DNA from: Nannocystis punicea
GTDB taxonomy: Bacteria > Myxococcota_A > Polyangia > Nannocystales > Nannocystaceae
Assembly (NCBI RefSeq): GCF_026965555.1
Contig: NZ_CP114040.1
Span: 434,001 to 498,000, forward strand
Length of the DNA stretch: 64,000 nt
Direction of reading: 5' to 3'
The translations under genes were made by a program, and so were the position numbers. The notes beneath the pieces were generated by a model. It ran no database searches, had not been told where the DNA came from, and saw nothing but the letters and a program-made list of their open reading frames with translations. Positions 27,796 to 35,854 of the stretch are shown here, in pieces (within the stretch, counting starts at the first letter, position 1; each line of letters opens with the position of its first letter).

Positions 27796-29436
27796 ATGAT
27801 CGCTCGCTCGACTTCGCCTTCGCTCTCCATCCCCCTGCTGTGCGTCGCCCTCGCAGGCTGCGGCGACGCGGTCGCCACCACCGATACGCTCGACCCCGGC
27901 ACCAGCACGAGCTCGACCACCGCGGAGCCGACCACCGAGGTCGCGCCGACGACCTCGACCACCACCGGCGACGAGTCGACGACCTCCGGCGGGATGACCG
28001 GCACCTCGAACGAGTCGACGACGACCACCACGACGTCGACGAGCGAGCCGGGCACCGAGACCGCGGTCAGCGCGACCGAGACGACGAGCACGAGCACGAC
28101 CGAGGCGACGAGCACGAGCACGAGCACGACGGACTCGACGAGCACGACGAGCACGAGCACGACGGACTCGACGAGCACGACGACCACCGGCGGCGTCGAG
28201 GTGCCGGAGACCTGTCTGTCGGCCGACTTCCCGGTCAAGGTGCCGCTGTGCGGCGACGGCGGGCCGGCCTGTGCGACGCTGCGCGACGAGGTGGTGAGCG
28301 CCAACAAGATGTTCCGCAACGACATGCCGGCGCTCGCGCTCGACGGCGACTGCGAGCCGGTGGTGCTGTACTCCGAGGCGGTGAACGGCTTCCACGGGTT
28401 CTACGCCGAGCGCCTCGGGCCGGACATGTGGGTGGCGACGCCGACGCCGGGGCCGATGGTGGTGGCGACCGGCTCGCTCGCGTCCGACCCCGACGCGGAC
28501 ACGGTGTTCGCGATGGTCGACAACGGCGCGTTCGGCACCTCGCTGTGGCGCCGGTTCGACGGCCAGTGGACGCAGGACAGCGCGCTGGTCGGGATGAACC
28601 ATGTGCGCGCGCACCAACTGACCCGCGACAGCGTCGGCGCCCTGCACGTCGGCCACGTCGACAGCAACTTCGCGGTCCAGCACGAGGTGTTCGATGGGGC
28701 ATGGTCGAAAGAGCAGATGATCACGAACGGGGAGATCCACGTGCGCCTGGCGCTCGACGGCGCCGACGCGCCGCGCCTGACGTCGTGGGCGACCGCCGAC
28801 GCGACGTGGAAGCTGCACTACTTCGCCCCGCCCGGGGTGACCGAGGTGGTGGCGCCGCTCGGCTCGAACACGATCGAGCGCCAGCACCACGACCTGGCGC
28901 TGGTCGGCGCCGAGGCGACGCCGTGGGTGCTGCTGGCCCGCAAGCAGGCCGACCAGACCCACCACGACATCGTCCTGGCCCATCGGACAGGTCCGGCGAC
29001 GTGGGCGCTCGAGACTCTGGCGAGCGAGAACTCGCCGGCCGACAAGGTCTGCGGCGCGCCGCCGCAGCAGGCGGGCGTGACCTGCGAGTTCGACTACCGG
29101 GACTATTACCCGCTGGCGCTGGCGGCCGGGGAGGGCGAGGTGCGCGCGCTGTACCTGGCGATCCGCCGCCAGGGGACGCTGGTGTCGCAGTGCGAGCAGA
29201 ACCCGCTGCCGTTCTGCTACTGGAACACCCAGGTCGAGGACCGCAGCTCCGAGCTGCGGGTCGCCTGGCCCGGGAGCCAGCCCGACGAGCACCAGGTCGC
29301 CGCGGTCGACGTGTTCACCGATCGCGCCACTGCCCGCCTCGACACCGCAGGGCAGATCCACCTGGCCTTCTACGACGACCCCACCGGGGCCGGGCTCGAC
29401 CCGTGGGTGCGCTACCTGATGATCGGCGGCGAGTGA
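27796..29436 (+). CDS. Ser/Thr-linker lipoprotein with large beta-rich domain
   Basis: 546 aa from ATG 27796; in-frame sequence upstream is not signal-like. Lipobox VALAGC places the lipidated Cys near residue 19. A Ser/Thr linker of about 110 residues with repeating STSTTDSTST follows. The C-terminal 400 residues contain repeated strands with Trp/His/Asp (DMWVATPTPGPMVVATG, GALHVGHVDSN, QIHLAFYDD), resembling a beta-propeller-like fold. Only a few Cys (for example KVCGAPPQQAGVTCE) are present. No catalytic motif is seen. It ends 45 bases from the convergent rtcB gene across a stem-loop. A surface-exposed binding lipoprotein is an inference. Confidence 0.75.
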   Translation: MIARSTSPSLSIPLLCVALAGCGDAVATTDTLDPGTSTSSTTAEPTTEVAPTTSTTTGDESTTSGGMTGTSNESTTTTTTSTSEPGTETAVSATETTSTSTTEATSTSTSTTDSTSTTSTSTTDSTSTTTTGGVEVPETCLSADFPVKVPLCGDGGPACATLRDEVVSANKMFRNDMPALALDGDCEPVVLYSEAVNGFHGFYAERLGPDMWVATPTPGPMVVATGSLASDPDADTVFAMVDNGAFGTSLWRRFDGQWTQDSALVGMNHVRAHQLTRDSVGALHVGHVDSNFAVQHEVFDGAWSKEQMITNGEIHVRLALDGADAPRLTSWATADATWKLHYFAPPGVTEVVAPLGSNTIERQHHDLALVGAEATPWVLLARKQADQTHHDIVLAHRTGPATWALETLASENSPADKVCGAPPQQAGVTCEFDYRDYYPLALAAGEGEVRALYLAIRRQGTLVSQCEQNPLPFCYWNTQVEDRSSELRVAWPGSQPDEHQVAAVDVFTDRATARLDTAGQIHLAFYDDPTGAGLDPWVRYLMIGGE

Positions 29437-29442
29437 CGCGGC

Positions 29443-29474
29443 CCGGCTCGCCCGCGGCGATCGGGGCGAGCCGG
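29443..29474. terminator. Candidate bidirectional terminator hairpin
   Basis: A perfect 11-bp stem (CCGGCTCGCCC with GGGCGAGCCGG) and 10-base loop fill the 45-base gap between two convergent genes. There is no T-tract, so it may work as a bidirectional GC-rich stop or only protect 3' ends. Confidence 0.55.
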
Positions 29475-29481
29475 CGCTTCG

Positions 29482-30612
29482 TCACGCGGCCTTGAAGCTG
29501 AGCAGCGGCCGCAATCGTCGGACCACGCGGGTCAGCTCGCGCTGGGCTCGCATGACCGCGCCGATGTCCTTGTAGGCCGCCGGCGCCTCGTCGCGGAGGG
29601 CGTCGGCGGCCCGGTGGTCGAACCACACGCCGCGCATCTGGGCGACGACGTCGCCGGCGCGGATGTGCCGGCGCGCCTCGCCGCGGCTGAGGGCGCGACC
29701 GGCCCCGTGCGCGCTCGAGCACAGGCCCGCGACCTCGCCGCGGCCGCAGGTGTGATAGCTCGGCGCGCCCATCGAGCCCGGCACGATCCCCGACTCGCCC
29801 CCTCGCGCCGACACGGCCCCCTTGCGGTGCACCCACAGCGATTCGTCGCCGTGCTGCTCGCGGCGGACGAAGTTGTGGTGGCAGGAGATCCACGTGTCCA
29901 TGAGCACATGTCCCTTGAAACATTCTCTAAAAACCTCGGCGGCGCGGGCGACCATGTGCGCCCGGCTCGCCTCGGCGTAGTCGAGGGCCCACTGCATGTC
30001 GTCGAGGTACGCCGCGCCGGCCGGGCTGTCCGCGACCAGGCCGCGCAGGCCGCCGCCGAGCGGCTCGGCGTGGGCGTCGTGGTGGTCGCGGATCGCCGTG
30101 CCGATCCCGCGCGAGCCGCTGTGCACCATCAGCCACAGGCGGTCGTCGTCGTCGGCCTGCAGCTCGAGGAAGTGGTTGCCACGGCCGAGCGTGCCGAGCT
30201 GCAGGCCGGCCGTCCGCCGCTGCTCCGACTGCAGCGACGGGGCGGACAGCGGGCGCTCGGCCAGCGCGGGCGGGAGCGGATGATCGGCGCCGGCGCCTGG
30301 GTGGCGCAGCGCCGGGATCGCGCGCTGGAGGCCGACCAGGACCGCGGCGGCGATGCGCGCGTCGGCGAGGACGCCGGCCTCGACGTCGCAGGCGACCGCC
30401 GCCATGCCGCAGCCGATGTCGCCGCCGACCGCCGCGGGCACCAGCATGGTGCGAGTGGCGACGACGGTGCCGACGCACACGCCCTCGGCGAGGTGCACGT
30501 CGGGCATGACAGCGATCCGAGCGACGTCGCCGACGTGTCGCAGGCGCTCGAGCGCGTCGGCGACGTCGCGCGGCGGCGGCTCGGCGACGAAGCGGGTGAG
30601 GAGCGCAGTCAT
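29482..30612 (-). CDS. rtcB: RtcB-family RNA-splicing ligase
   Basis: 376 aa, ATG at 30612 with a strong aggaggtg eight bases upstream. RtcB motifs are present in order: MPDVHLAEG, GGDIGCGM (metal-binding Asp/Cys), GRGNHFLELQ, MVHSGSRGIG, CHHNFVRRE, VHRKGAV and GSMGAPSYHTCG. Close to the E. coli length (408 aa), it should join RNA 2',3'-cyclic phosphate and 5'-OH ends using GTP and Mn2+. It is the last gene of a three-gene minus-strand cluster after an RbfA-like gene and a 53-codon ORF. The context suggests repair of damaged rRNA or tRNA rather than tRNA intron splicing (inference). No archease gene or rtcR-type regulator is nearby. Confidence 0.93.
   Translation of the reverse strand: MTALLTRFVAEPPPRDVADALERLRHVGDVARIAVMPDVHLAEGVCVGTVVATRTMLVPAAVGGDIGCGMAAVACDVEAGVLADARIAAAVLVGLQRAIPALRHPGAGADHPLPPALAERPLSAPSLQSEQRRTAGLQLGTLGRGNHFLELQADDDDRLWLMVHSGSRGIGTAIRDHHDAHAEPLGGGLRGLVADSPAGAAYLDDMQWALDYAEASRAHMVARAAEVFRECFKGHVLMDTWISCHHNFVRREQHGDESLWVHRKGAVSARGGESGIVPGSMGAPSYHTCGRGEVAGLCSSAHGAGRALSRGEARRHIRAGDVVAQMRGVWFDHRAADALRDEAPAAYKDIGAVMRAQRELTRVVRRLRPLLSFKAA
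29895..29922. repeat. Back-to-back pair of degenerate TGTC-N6-GACA palindromes
   Basis: Two abutting 14-base units, TGTCCATGAGCACA and TGTCCCTTGAAACA, each one base from the consensus. They lie inside rtcB and have the same head-to-tail layout as the exact pair at 35765-35792. Confidence 0.5.
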
Positions 30613-30770
30613 GGCGTCTTCACCTCCTGCGCCGAGTCGACGCGGGCCACCGAGTGGTGTGCCGGCGATTCGGCGCGCGCCGATGTGCTGACATCACCTG
30701 CGTGCGGCGACCGACGCGGCGCGTCGTCCTGAAGGCGCGCCGCGGTGGAGCGAGGGATCGTCGCCGTCAT
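30609..30770 (-). CDS. Candidate 53-aa coupled ORF between rbfA-like and rtcB genes
   Basis: Starts with ATGA overlapping the RbfA-like stop and ends with ATGA overlapping the rtcB start, so all three frames are linked by four-base overlaps at both ends. GC at third positions is about 80 percent, slightly below neighbours. The translation (MTATIPRSTAARLQDD..., ending SAQEVKTP) has no recognisable domain and looks disordered. The rtcB ribosome-binding site lies within it. It may be a real small protein or a leader ORF that couples rtcB translation to the upstream gene; the double overlap could still be chance. Confidence 0.45.
   Translation of the reverse strand: MTATIPRSTAARLQDDAPRRSPHAGDVSTSARAESPAHHSVARVDSAQEVKTP
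30621..30628 (-). promoter_or_regulatory. Strong Shine-Dalgarno of rtcB
   Basis: AGGAGGTG, eight bases before the rtcB ATG. It fixes that start and lies within the coupled small ORF, so passage of ribosomes could affect rtcB initiation. Confidence 0.8.
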
Positions 30771-31225
30771 GGCTCCACCCCCTCGTCTGCGCCGCGGTCG
30801 GTCGGCGCGGGCACCAGCCGGAACACCAGGTTCGGCGTGCGCTTGCGGTGGATGGCGCCGGCGATCTCCGAGCGCAGGTACGGGCGCAGGGCGTCGAGGC
30901 GGCGCATCACCAGCTGCGCCTCGCCGGCGCCGGCGCCGACCGGCAGCGCGAGCACGACGACCAGGTTGCCGCTGCCGGGCTCGGGTTCGACGCCGAGCAG
31001 GGTCAGCGCCGACACGTGCGAGTCGTCGATCTCGCCGCCCAGCACCAGGGCGAGGCGCTCCTCGACCTGGCGCGACAGCTGGTCGAGCTTGCGCCGGGTC
31101 TGCGCCGGCATGGCCGCGCCGAACAGCGCGGCGGGGTCGATGTCGCCCGGCAGCGATTGTGTGGACTGCGGATATTCAGTTTTGGCCGACGCGCCACGGC
31201 GCCGGCGGTCTCGATGTCGATTCAT
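30767..31225 (-). CDS. RbfA-like ribosome-associated protein
   Basis: 152 aa from ATG 31225 (MNRHRDRRRRG...). After a basic N-terminus and variable linker, residues about 45-145 follow the ribosome-binding factor A pattern: a first helix TRRKLDQLSRQVEERLALVLGGE, DDSHVSALTLLGVEPEPGSGNLVVVLAL, a second helix VMRRLDALRPYLRSEIAGAI and the closing strand RKRTPNLVFRLVPAP. That is the small KH-like RbfA fold, which binds 30S subunits near the decoding region. Its pairing with rtcB rather than infB/truB indicates a specialised paralogue, perhaps directing RNA ligation to ribosomes (inference). Confidence 0.75.
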   Translation of the reverse strand: MNRHRDRRRRGASAKTEYPQSTQSLPGDIDPAALFGAAMPAQTRRKLDQLSRQVEERLALVLGGEIDDSHVSALTLLGVEPEPGSGNLVVVLALPVGAGAGEAQLVMRRLDALRPYLRSEIAGAIHRKRTPNLVFRLVPAPTDRGADEGVEP

Positions 31226-31406
31226 GAGGGCTCTCTGCGGACTCAATGCACACACACACGGGACCGGACCGCCGAGGCGATCCGGAGCTCAGACACGTGT
31301 ATGTGGAGAGACACGCATGGGCCGACTCCGAGGCCACGAAGCTATGCCAACTCGTGGCCCCGCGCAAGCGGCCGCGGCCGCGGCCGCGCCGGGCGACCCT
31401 GCGCAC

Positions 31407-32090
31407 TCAGGGCGCGGTGCAGATGCCGACCGGATTCGGCTGGTCGGGGACCTCTTTGCAGGTCGTGCCTTCGGGGCAGGCCGCGTCGTTGCCGGGCGGG
31501 CAGAGGGCGGCGCAGTAAGTCGGGTCGCCCATGCCCATGGCGAGAGCGCACACTCCCATCGCATCGACGCCGGTCGCCGGGCACGTCATGCCGTCGCACA
31601 TCGGCGAGCAGAAGTTGCCATCGAGGCCCATGAGCATCAGGCAGTCCGAACCCGCCGGGCACTCGCCCATCGGGCCGCAGGGGCCATACTCGCTGCCGCC
31701 GCCGCCGGTCGTGGTCCCCTCGGTCGTCTCTGCCTCGGTCGTCGCGGCCGTCGTGCTGGTGGTCGCCTCGTCGGTGGTCGTGCCCTCGGTCGTGGTCGTC
31801 GTGACCGGCCCCTCGGTGGTCGTCGGCGTGGACGTGACCGTCTCCGTCGCCGTGCTCTGGGTCGCCGTGCCGGCGTCGGTGCCGTCGGTCTCCGTCTCGG
31901 TCGCGGTGTCGTCGGTGGTCGTGCCGTCGGTCGTCGTGTTGTTGTTGGTGGTGTTGGTGGTGTTGTTGGTGGTACCCGGCGTGGTCGCGGTCGTCGCCGT
32001 GAGGACCGGCTTGCCGTCGTCACCGCAAGCCACGAGGCCGAGCGCGAGGACGGTCACCAGAGAAAAGGAAGTAAGGGAACGAATGGTCAT
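31407..32090 (-). CDS. Thr-rich linker lipoprotein with small Cys-rich domain
   Basis: 227 aa, ATG at 32090 with ggagag upstream. Lipobox LGLVACGDD gives a lipidated Cys near residue 22. A Thr-dominated linker (about 30-135) of NTTNTT, TTTDGTTTD and TTEGTTT runs leads to a C-terminal domain with ten or so cysteines (YGPCGPMGECPAGSDC, FCSPMCDGMTC, YCAALCPPGNDAAC, GTTCKEVPDQPNPVGIC). The Cys spacing resembles small extracellular disulfide modules common in myxobacterial lipoproteins. Function unknown; surface display is likely. Confidence 0.8.
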   Translation of the reverse strand: MTIRSLTSFSLVTVLALGLVACGDDGKPVLTATTATTPGTTNNTTNTTNNNTTTDGTTTDDTATETETDGTDAGTATQSTATETVTSTPTTTEGPVTTTTTEGTTTDEATTSTTAATTEAETTEGTTTGGGGSEYGPCGPMGECPAGSDCLMLMGLDGNFCSPMCDGMTCPATGVDAMGVCALAMGMGDPTYCAALCPPGNDAACPEGTTCKEVPDQPNPVGICTAP

Positions 32091-32397
32091 GGTCTCTCCG
32101 CGGGAAGTTGGGGCGCGCTGCGTGCGGCCTCGCTCGCACGCTACACAACCGCGCGCCGTCGCGAAAGCCGACTTGTCGTGCGTTGGCGGACGGGCGGACT
32201 CGCGCCTCGAGGCTGCGGACCCCCGGGCGGTGAGGTCGCGATTGTCAGGAGCGTGAAACCGGCGCGAAAGCGCCCGAATTCTGCAGCGAGCGGGCGTCCA
32301 CCTGGTGCCGGAGGTCCTCGGGGGCGGGTGTGATGATCTGTCCCCAGAGACATATCACGCGCGAACCCGGATGGGCCCGGTCGAGGTCCGAGATGTC
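32091..32397. other. Divergent intergenic region with palindrome
   Basis: A 307-base region between the divergent lipoprotein and methyltransferase genes. It should hold both promoters, though I cannot identify -35/-10 boxes with confidence. The only clear element is the palindrome at 32339-32352. Confidence 0.5.
32339..32352. repeat. TGTC-N6-GACA palindrome upstream of methyltransferase gene
   Basis: TGTCCCCAGAGACA, centred about 50 bases before the chosen methyltransferase start. Intergenic copy. Confidence 0.7.
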
Positions 32398-33204
32398 ATG
32401 GCAGGGCAGAGCTTGCTGGGTCGGCGCCGACACGTGTTCGAGATCGAGGATCAGCCGTGGTTGCCGCCGGCGATCCGCGACGGTGTGACGGGATATCTCA
32501 ACTACCTCGGCAACCTCGACGCGCGGCCGTATCAGGGCTTCTGCGACGCCCTCGCGGCCGCCCTGCGGGTCACCGGCGAGCGCGAGATCCTCGACCTGTG
32601 CTCCGGCTCGGCCGGGCCGTTGCCGACCCTGATCGCCGAGCTCGACCGGCGCGACCTGCCGGTGCGGGTGCGCTTGACCGACCTGTTCCCCAACGCCGAC
32701 GCGATGGTCGCTGCGGCCTCGACAGTGCCGGGGCGGATCGTCCACGAGGCGCGACCGGTCGACGCGACGGCGGTGCCGGCCGAGCTCGCCGGCTTCCGCC
32801 TGCTGTGCAACGCCTTCCATCACTTCCGACCCGCGCAGGCGCGGGCGATCCTCGCCGACGCGGTGGCGCAGCGGCGCGGCATCGCGTTGTTCGAGGGCGT
32901 CGGTCGCTACCCGGCGTCGATCTTCACCTGCATGGTGACGAGCCTCGGCGTGCTGGCGACGTCCCTGTTCATCCGCCCGATCCGCTGGTCGCGGCTGGCG
33001 CTGACGTGGGTGGTGCCGGCGATCCCGGCGGTGGCGACGTGGGACGGGGTGGTGTCGTGCCTGCGCGTCTACTCGCCGGACGAGCTGCGCGAGCTGCTGG
33101 CGACCGTGCCCGGGGCCGAGGACTACTCGTGGCAGATCGAGGCGGAGCCGCTGGGCCCCGTGCGCGTGACCTGGCTGGTCGGGGCGCCGCGCGCGAACGC
33201 GTGA
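32398..33204 (+). CDS. SAM-dependent methyltransferase-like protein
   Basis: 268 aa from ATG 32398, with gaggt about ten bases upstream; ATG 32371 is an alternative. The Rossmann SAM-binding motif I is visible as EILDLCSGSAGPLP (about 60-73), followed by an acidic strand end RVRLTDLFPNAD and motif FRLLCNAFHHFRP. The C-terminal half has two hydrophobic stretches (ASIFTCMVTSLGVLATSLFI and RLALTWVVPAIPAVATW) that could be membrane-associated helices. The pattern fits class I methyltransferases acting on small or lipid-like substrates; the substrate is unknown. It stands alone, convergent with the next gene across a perfect palindrome. Confidence 0.75.
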   Translation: MAGQSLLGRRRHVFEIEDQPWLPPAIRDGVTGYLNYLGNLDARPYQGFCDALAAALRVTGEREILDLCSGSAGPLPTLIAELDRRDLPVRVRLTDLFPNADAMVAAASTVPGRIVHEARPVDATAVPAELAGFRLLCNAFHHFRPAQARAILADAVAQRRGIALFEGVGRYPASIFTCMVTSLGVLATSLFIRPIRWSRLALTWVVPAIPAVATWDGVVSCLRVYSPDELRELLATVPGAEDYSWQIEAEPLGPVRVTWLVGAPRANA

Positions 33205-33246
33205 CTCGAGCTCGTCTTACGACTGCGCGGCTCCGCATGGGCCAAA

Positions 33247-33264
33247 GTCCGTCGATCGACGGAC
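33247..33264. terminator. Perfect 18-bp palindrome between convergent genes
   Basis: GTCCGTCGATCGACGGAC sits in the 63-base gap between convergent genes. It has no central loop, so it could be a protein-binding site as well as a bidirectional terminator stem. Confidence 0.4.
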
Positions 33265-33267
33265 CGC

Positions 33268-33699
33268 TCACAAATACCACGAGGGACGTCGACGCGGGGG
33301 GCGCGGCGGAAAGTCGACGTAGGCCTTGTGGAGCTGACGCTCGCCGTCCCAGACCTCGACGACGGCGGACAGCCGACCCTTGACTGTGCTCACCGACAGG
33401 ATCCGCGTCGCCCACGTGGCCGGATCGAGCGAAGACCAATATTTCTGCGTATCCTTGAGCGCCTGCTCCTGCAATGATTCCAGGGCCCCCTGGGGCAGGG
33501 CTGCAGCCTCCTCTCGCAGCTCCCAGCGGCCGGAGAAGAGATAGATGAATTCTTCCCGATGGCGGGCACGCGCCACGTCGTCGCGTGCCTCGCTCTCCGG
33601 TTCGTCCGACCGCGGAAACCCCAGAGCATTCAGGCGAGCGTCGAGGCCCCATTGAAAGCAATAGCACACGCCGTCGCCGCATTTGTACAGGTGCCGCAT
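33268..33699 (-). CDS. Hypothetical protein, 143 aa
   Basis: ATG at 33699, preceded closely by gaggag. The sequence has a balanced, protein-like composition with aromatic residues ([77 protein letters not shown]). Three cysteines lie within the first 15 residues (C7, C12, C14). No signal peptide or membrane segment. The family is not recognised. It is a lone minus-strand gene, divergent from the HAM1-like fusion with a 271-base shared upstream region. Confidence 0.65.
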   Translation of the reverse strand: MRHLYKCGDGVCYCFQWGLDARLNALGFPRSDEPESEARDDVARARHREEFIYLFSGRWELREEAAALPQGALESLQEQALKDTQKYWSSLDPATWATRILSVSTVKGRLSAVVEVWDGERQLHKAYVDFPPRPPRRRPSWYL

Positions 33700-33970
33700 C
33701 GCTCCTCTACCCCTTCCACCGGCGCCGGCGCTTCGACGTCGGCGCCGCGGCGAGGGTGGCGAGGACGATCGGCGAGTGCCTCATCGCCCGAGGATGGCAG
33801 AGTTTGCGGTGGAGTGGGAGGGGCGGCGTCCGTGCTCGCGGCAAGCAGGAGCGTCCGGGCCGTCGCGCGCACGAGGTGGCTGCAGGGCGTGCGCGCCCGC
33901 CTCGCTGCGCGACAGGACGGGCGATCGTGCGCGCGGACGCGGCCGGGGCGGTCGCGGTATGCTCGCCGCG

Positions 33971-35701
33971 ATGCCGCTCGAGCTCGTGCTGCTGACGACC
34001 AACGGGCGCAAGGCCGAGGAGTGGCGCCGCAACTTCGATCGCTACGGGATCGCGGTGCGGGCGGTCGCGGCGGCGGCGACCGCCGAGACCGCGCGGGCGC
34101 TGATCGAGGCGGCGCCGGCGGGGGTGCGGGTGATCGCGGTGTGTCGCGAGGACAGCGACCTGTTCGTCCACGGCACCGACGTCCGCAGCGAGCGACACGA
34201 CCTCGAGCTGGTCGACCACGTGACTGCGATCGTCGCGTGGTTCATCGAGGACGGCGAGCTCCGCGAGGCGCAATATCAACACCGCGCCGAGGGCTTCGTC
34301 GACCGCTCGGACGGCGCGTGCGAGGAGGCGGGCGGCTGGTGGGACGCGATCTTCCGCCTGCGCGCGACCGGCTCGACCTATGCCGAGATGCGCGCGGGCG
34401 CGGGCAAGCAGTCGTCCCGCGACATGGCGATCTCGCGGTTCTTGCTCGACCGCGTCTATTATAAAAAGCGGGTCGACCTGTCGGCGACGCCGCGCGAGCC
34501 GGGGCGGACGATCGACTTCGATGACGACGTGGCGGCGTTCGTGCGCGCGAGCCCCTGGCTCGGCAGCCCGGCGCTGGCACCATTCGGGGTCGACCGGGTG
34601 CTGGCGGCGGTGATCGATCAGGGCGTGTTCTTCCGCGCGGCGAAGAACCGGCGCGAGCGCGTCTACTGGTGGCCGGGGCTGAACGCGGGGATCCCCTACA
34701 CCCCGAAGCGGGACGGGCTCCACGAGGCGACCTTCATGATGCACGACTTCGGGCACTTCCTCCTGCCCGACCTGGTGTTCACGGGGGCGACCGGCGAGCT
34801 GCGCCGGCAGGTGTACGTGGCGTATCGCATGATCTCCGAGGCGGTGACTCTGGTGCTCGCCGACATGGTGTTCGTCGAGGCGCTGCGCCGCTCCGGGGTC
34901 GAGTACGACTGGACGCGCCGGCACGCGCACCCGCTGCTGATGGCGACGCAGATCGATCCGTCCGAGCCCGCCGGGTTGCGCGAGCTGCTGGCGGCCAACG
35001 TCGGCTATTGCGTGGAGGGCGACGATTCGCGCTGGCGGGCGCTGCTGGCCCGCGCGGGGGCCTCCGACGCGGCCCTCCGCGATTATCGACAGAAGTACGA
35101 GCCGTACTTCGTCGAGGACCTGCGGTGGACGGTGCGCAACTGGGAGACGATGACTGCCCGCGCCGGCGAGTTCACGCGCTGGTGGGCCAACACCGCGCCG
35201 CTGCGCGCGCTGGCGGACTTCGGGCTCGAGACGGTCGAGGCGTTCGCCGAGCACGTGGCGAAGGGGCCGGGGACGCTGGTCGAGCGGGTGTTCGCGCGGG
35301 TGATGGCGACGCGCGTCGAGCCGGTCCTGCGCGGGGCGGTCGCGGCGGCGTCGCGGGAGGAGCGGCGCGAGCGGGCGTTCCTCCGCTGGCTGGTCGGGCA
35401 GTTCGGGGTGTTCGCGCGATTCCCTCAGGCGCCGGGGTCGGCGCTGACGCGCTCGCGCCTGACGAGCTTCGTGACGGAGCATCGCGGGCGCCTCGCGTCG
35501 CCGGAGATCGCCCGGGCCCGCGCGTTCTACGAGCGCTTCGTCGACTCGCTGGCAGAGCACCACCTGGCGAGCCTCGACGACGCCGCGACGTGGCGCGAGG
35601 TGTTCGCGCTGGTGGAGCCGTTCTACGTGTTCTATGACGGACTCCGAGAGGCGTATGAGCCGCTGGCACAGGCGGCGGGGCGCGTGTTCGCCGAGCAGTG
35701 A
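33971..35701 (+). CDS. HAM1/RdgB-like NTP pyrophosphatase domain fused to an unknown metal-site-like domain
   Basis: 576 aa from ATG 33971; ATG 33959 adds four residues. The first 190 residues have inosine-triphosphatase features: opening strand [14 protein letters not shown] (the TxNxxK motif), then [11 protein letters not shown] and [14 protein letters not shown]. About residues 200-576 form a second helical region with [17 protein letters not shown], a tight His/Asp cluster suggesting a bound metal, and later [14 protein letters not shown] and [16 protein letters not shown]1 enzymes remove non-canonical purine nucleotides such as ITP and dITP and are about 200 aa, so this is an unusual fusion. 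The second domain's family is unknown; an HD- or di-metal-type hydrolase or oxygenase is only a guess. Confidence 0.65.
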   Translation: MPLELVLLTTNGRKAEEWRRNFDRYGIAVRAVAAAATAETARALIEAAPAGVRVIAVCREDSDLFVHGTDVRSERHDLELVDHVTAIVAWFIEDGELREAQYQHRAEGFVDRSDGACEEAGGWWDAIFRLRATGSTYAEMRAGAGKQSSRDMAISRFLLDRVYYKKRVDLSATPREPGRTIDFDDDVAAFVRASPWLGSPALAPFGVDRVLAAVIDQGVFFRAAKNRRERVYWWPGLNAGIPYTPKRDGLHEATFMMHDFGHFLLPDLVFTGATGELRRQVYVAYRMISEAVTLVLADMVFVEALRRSGVEYDWTRRHAHPLLMATQIDPSEPAGLRELLAANVGYCVEGDDSRWRALLARAGASDAALRDYRQKYEPYFVEDLRWTVRNWETMTARAGEFTRWWANTAPLRALADFGLETVEAFAEHVAKGPGTLVERVFARVMATRVEPVLRGAVAAASREERRERAFLRWLVGQFGVFARFPQAPGSALTRSRLTSFVTEHRGRLASPEIARARAFYERFVDSLAEHHLASLDDAATWREVFALVEPFYVFYDGLREAYEPLAQAAGRVFAEQ

Positions 35702-35703
35702 GA

Positions 35704-35717
35704 TGTCCTTTCGGACA
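35704..35717. repeat. TGTC-N6-GACA palindrome
   Basis: TGTCCTTTCGGACA with outer A and T completing six-base arms. It lies three bases after the HAM1-like stop, 48 bases before the tandem pair. Confidence 0.75.
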
Positions 35718-35764
35718 TGCAGTGACAGGGGCCGCGAGCGGGCGAAATCACTCCGGCTCCGATG

Positions 35765-35792
35765 TGTCTCAATGGACATGTCGATAGGGACA
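35765..35792. repeat. Two abutting TGTC-N6-GACA palindromes upstream of the EF-Tu paralogue
   Basis: TGTCTCAATGGACA runs directly into TGTCGATAGGGACA. With the copy at 35704 this puts three sites in the 153-base gap before the EF-Tu-like start at 35855, a position that would suit an operator. Confidence 0.75.
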
Positions 35793-35854
35793 TGCGGGCG
35801 GGCGAAAACGCCCGCGACCGCGGGGCCGGCGAGAGGTTATGATCGCGGGCTCGC

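Noticed and set aside
24472..29361. Minus-strand open frame of over 1600 codons opposite the helicase and lipoprotein genes
   Set aside because: Antisense artefact of high GC at third positions. The translation is Arg/His/Leu-rich with no motif, and the plus strand holds clear SNF2 and lipoprotein features.
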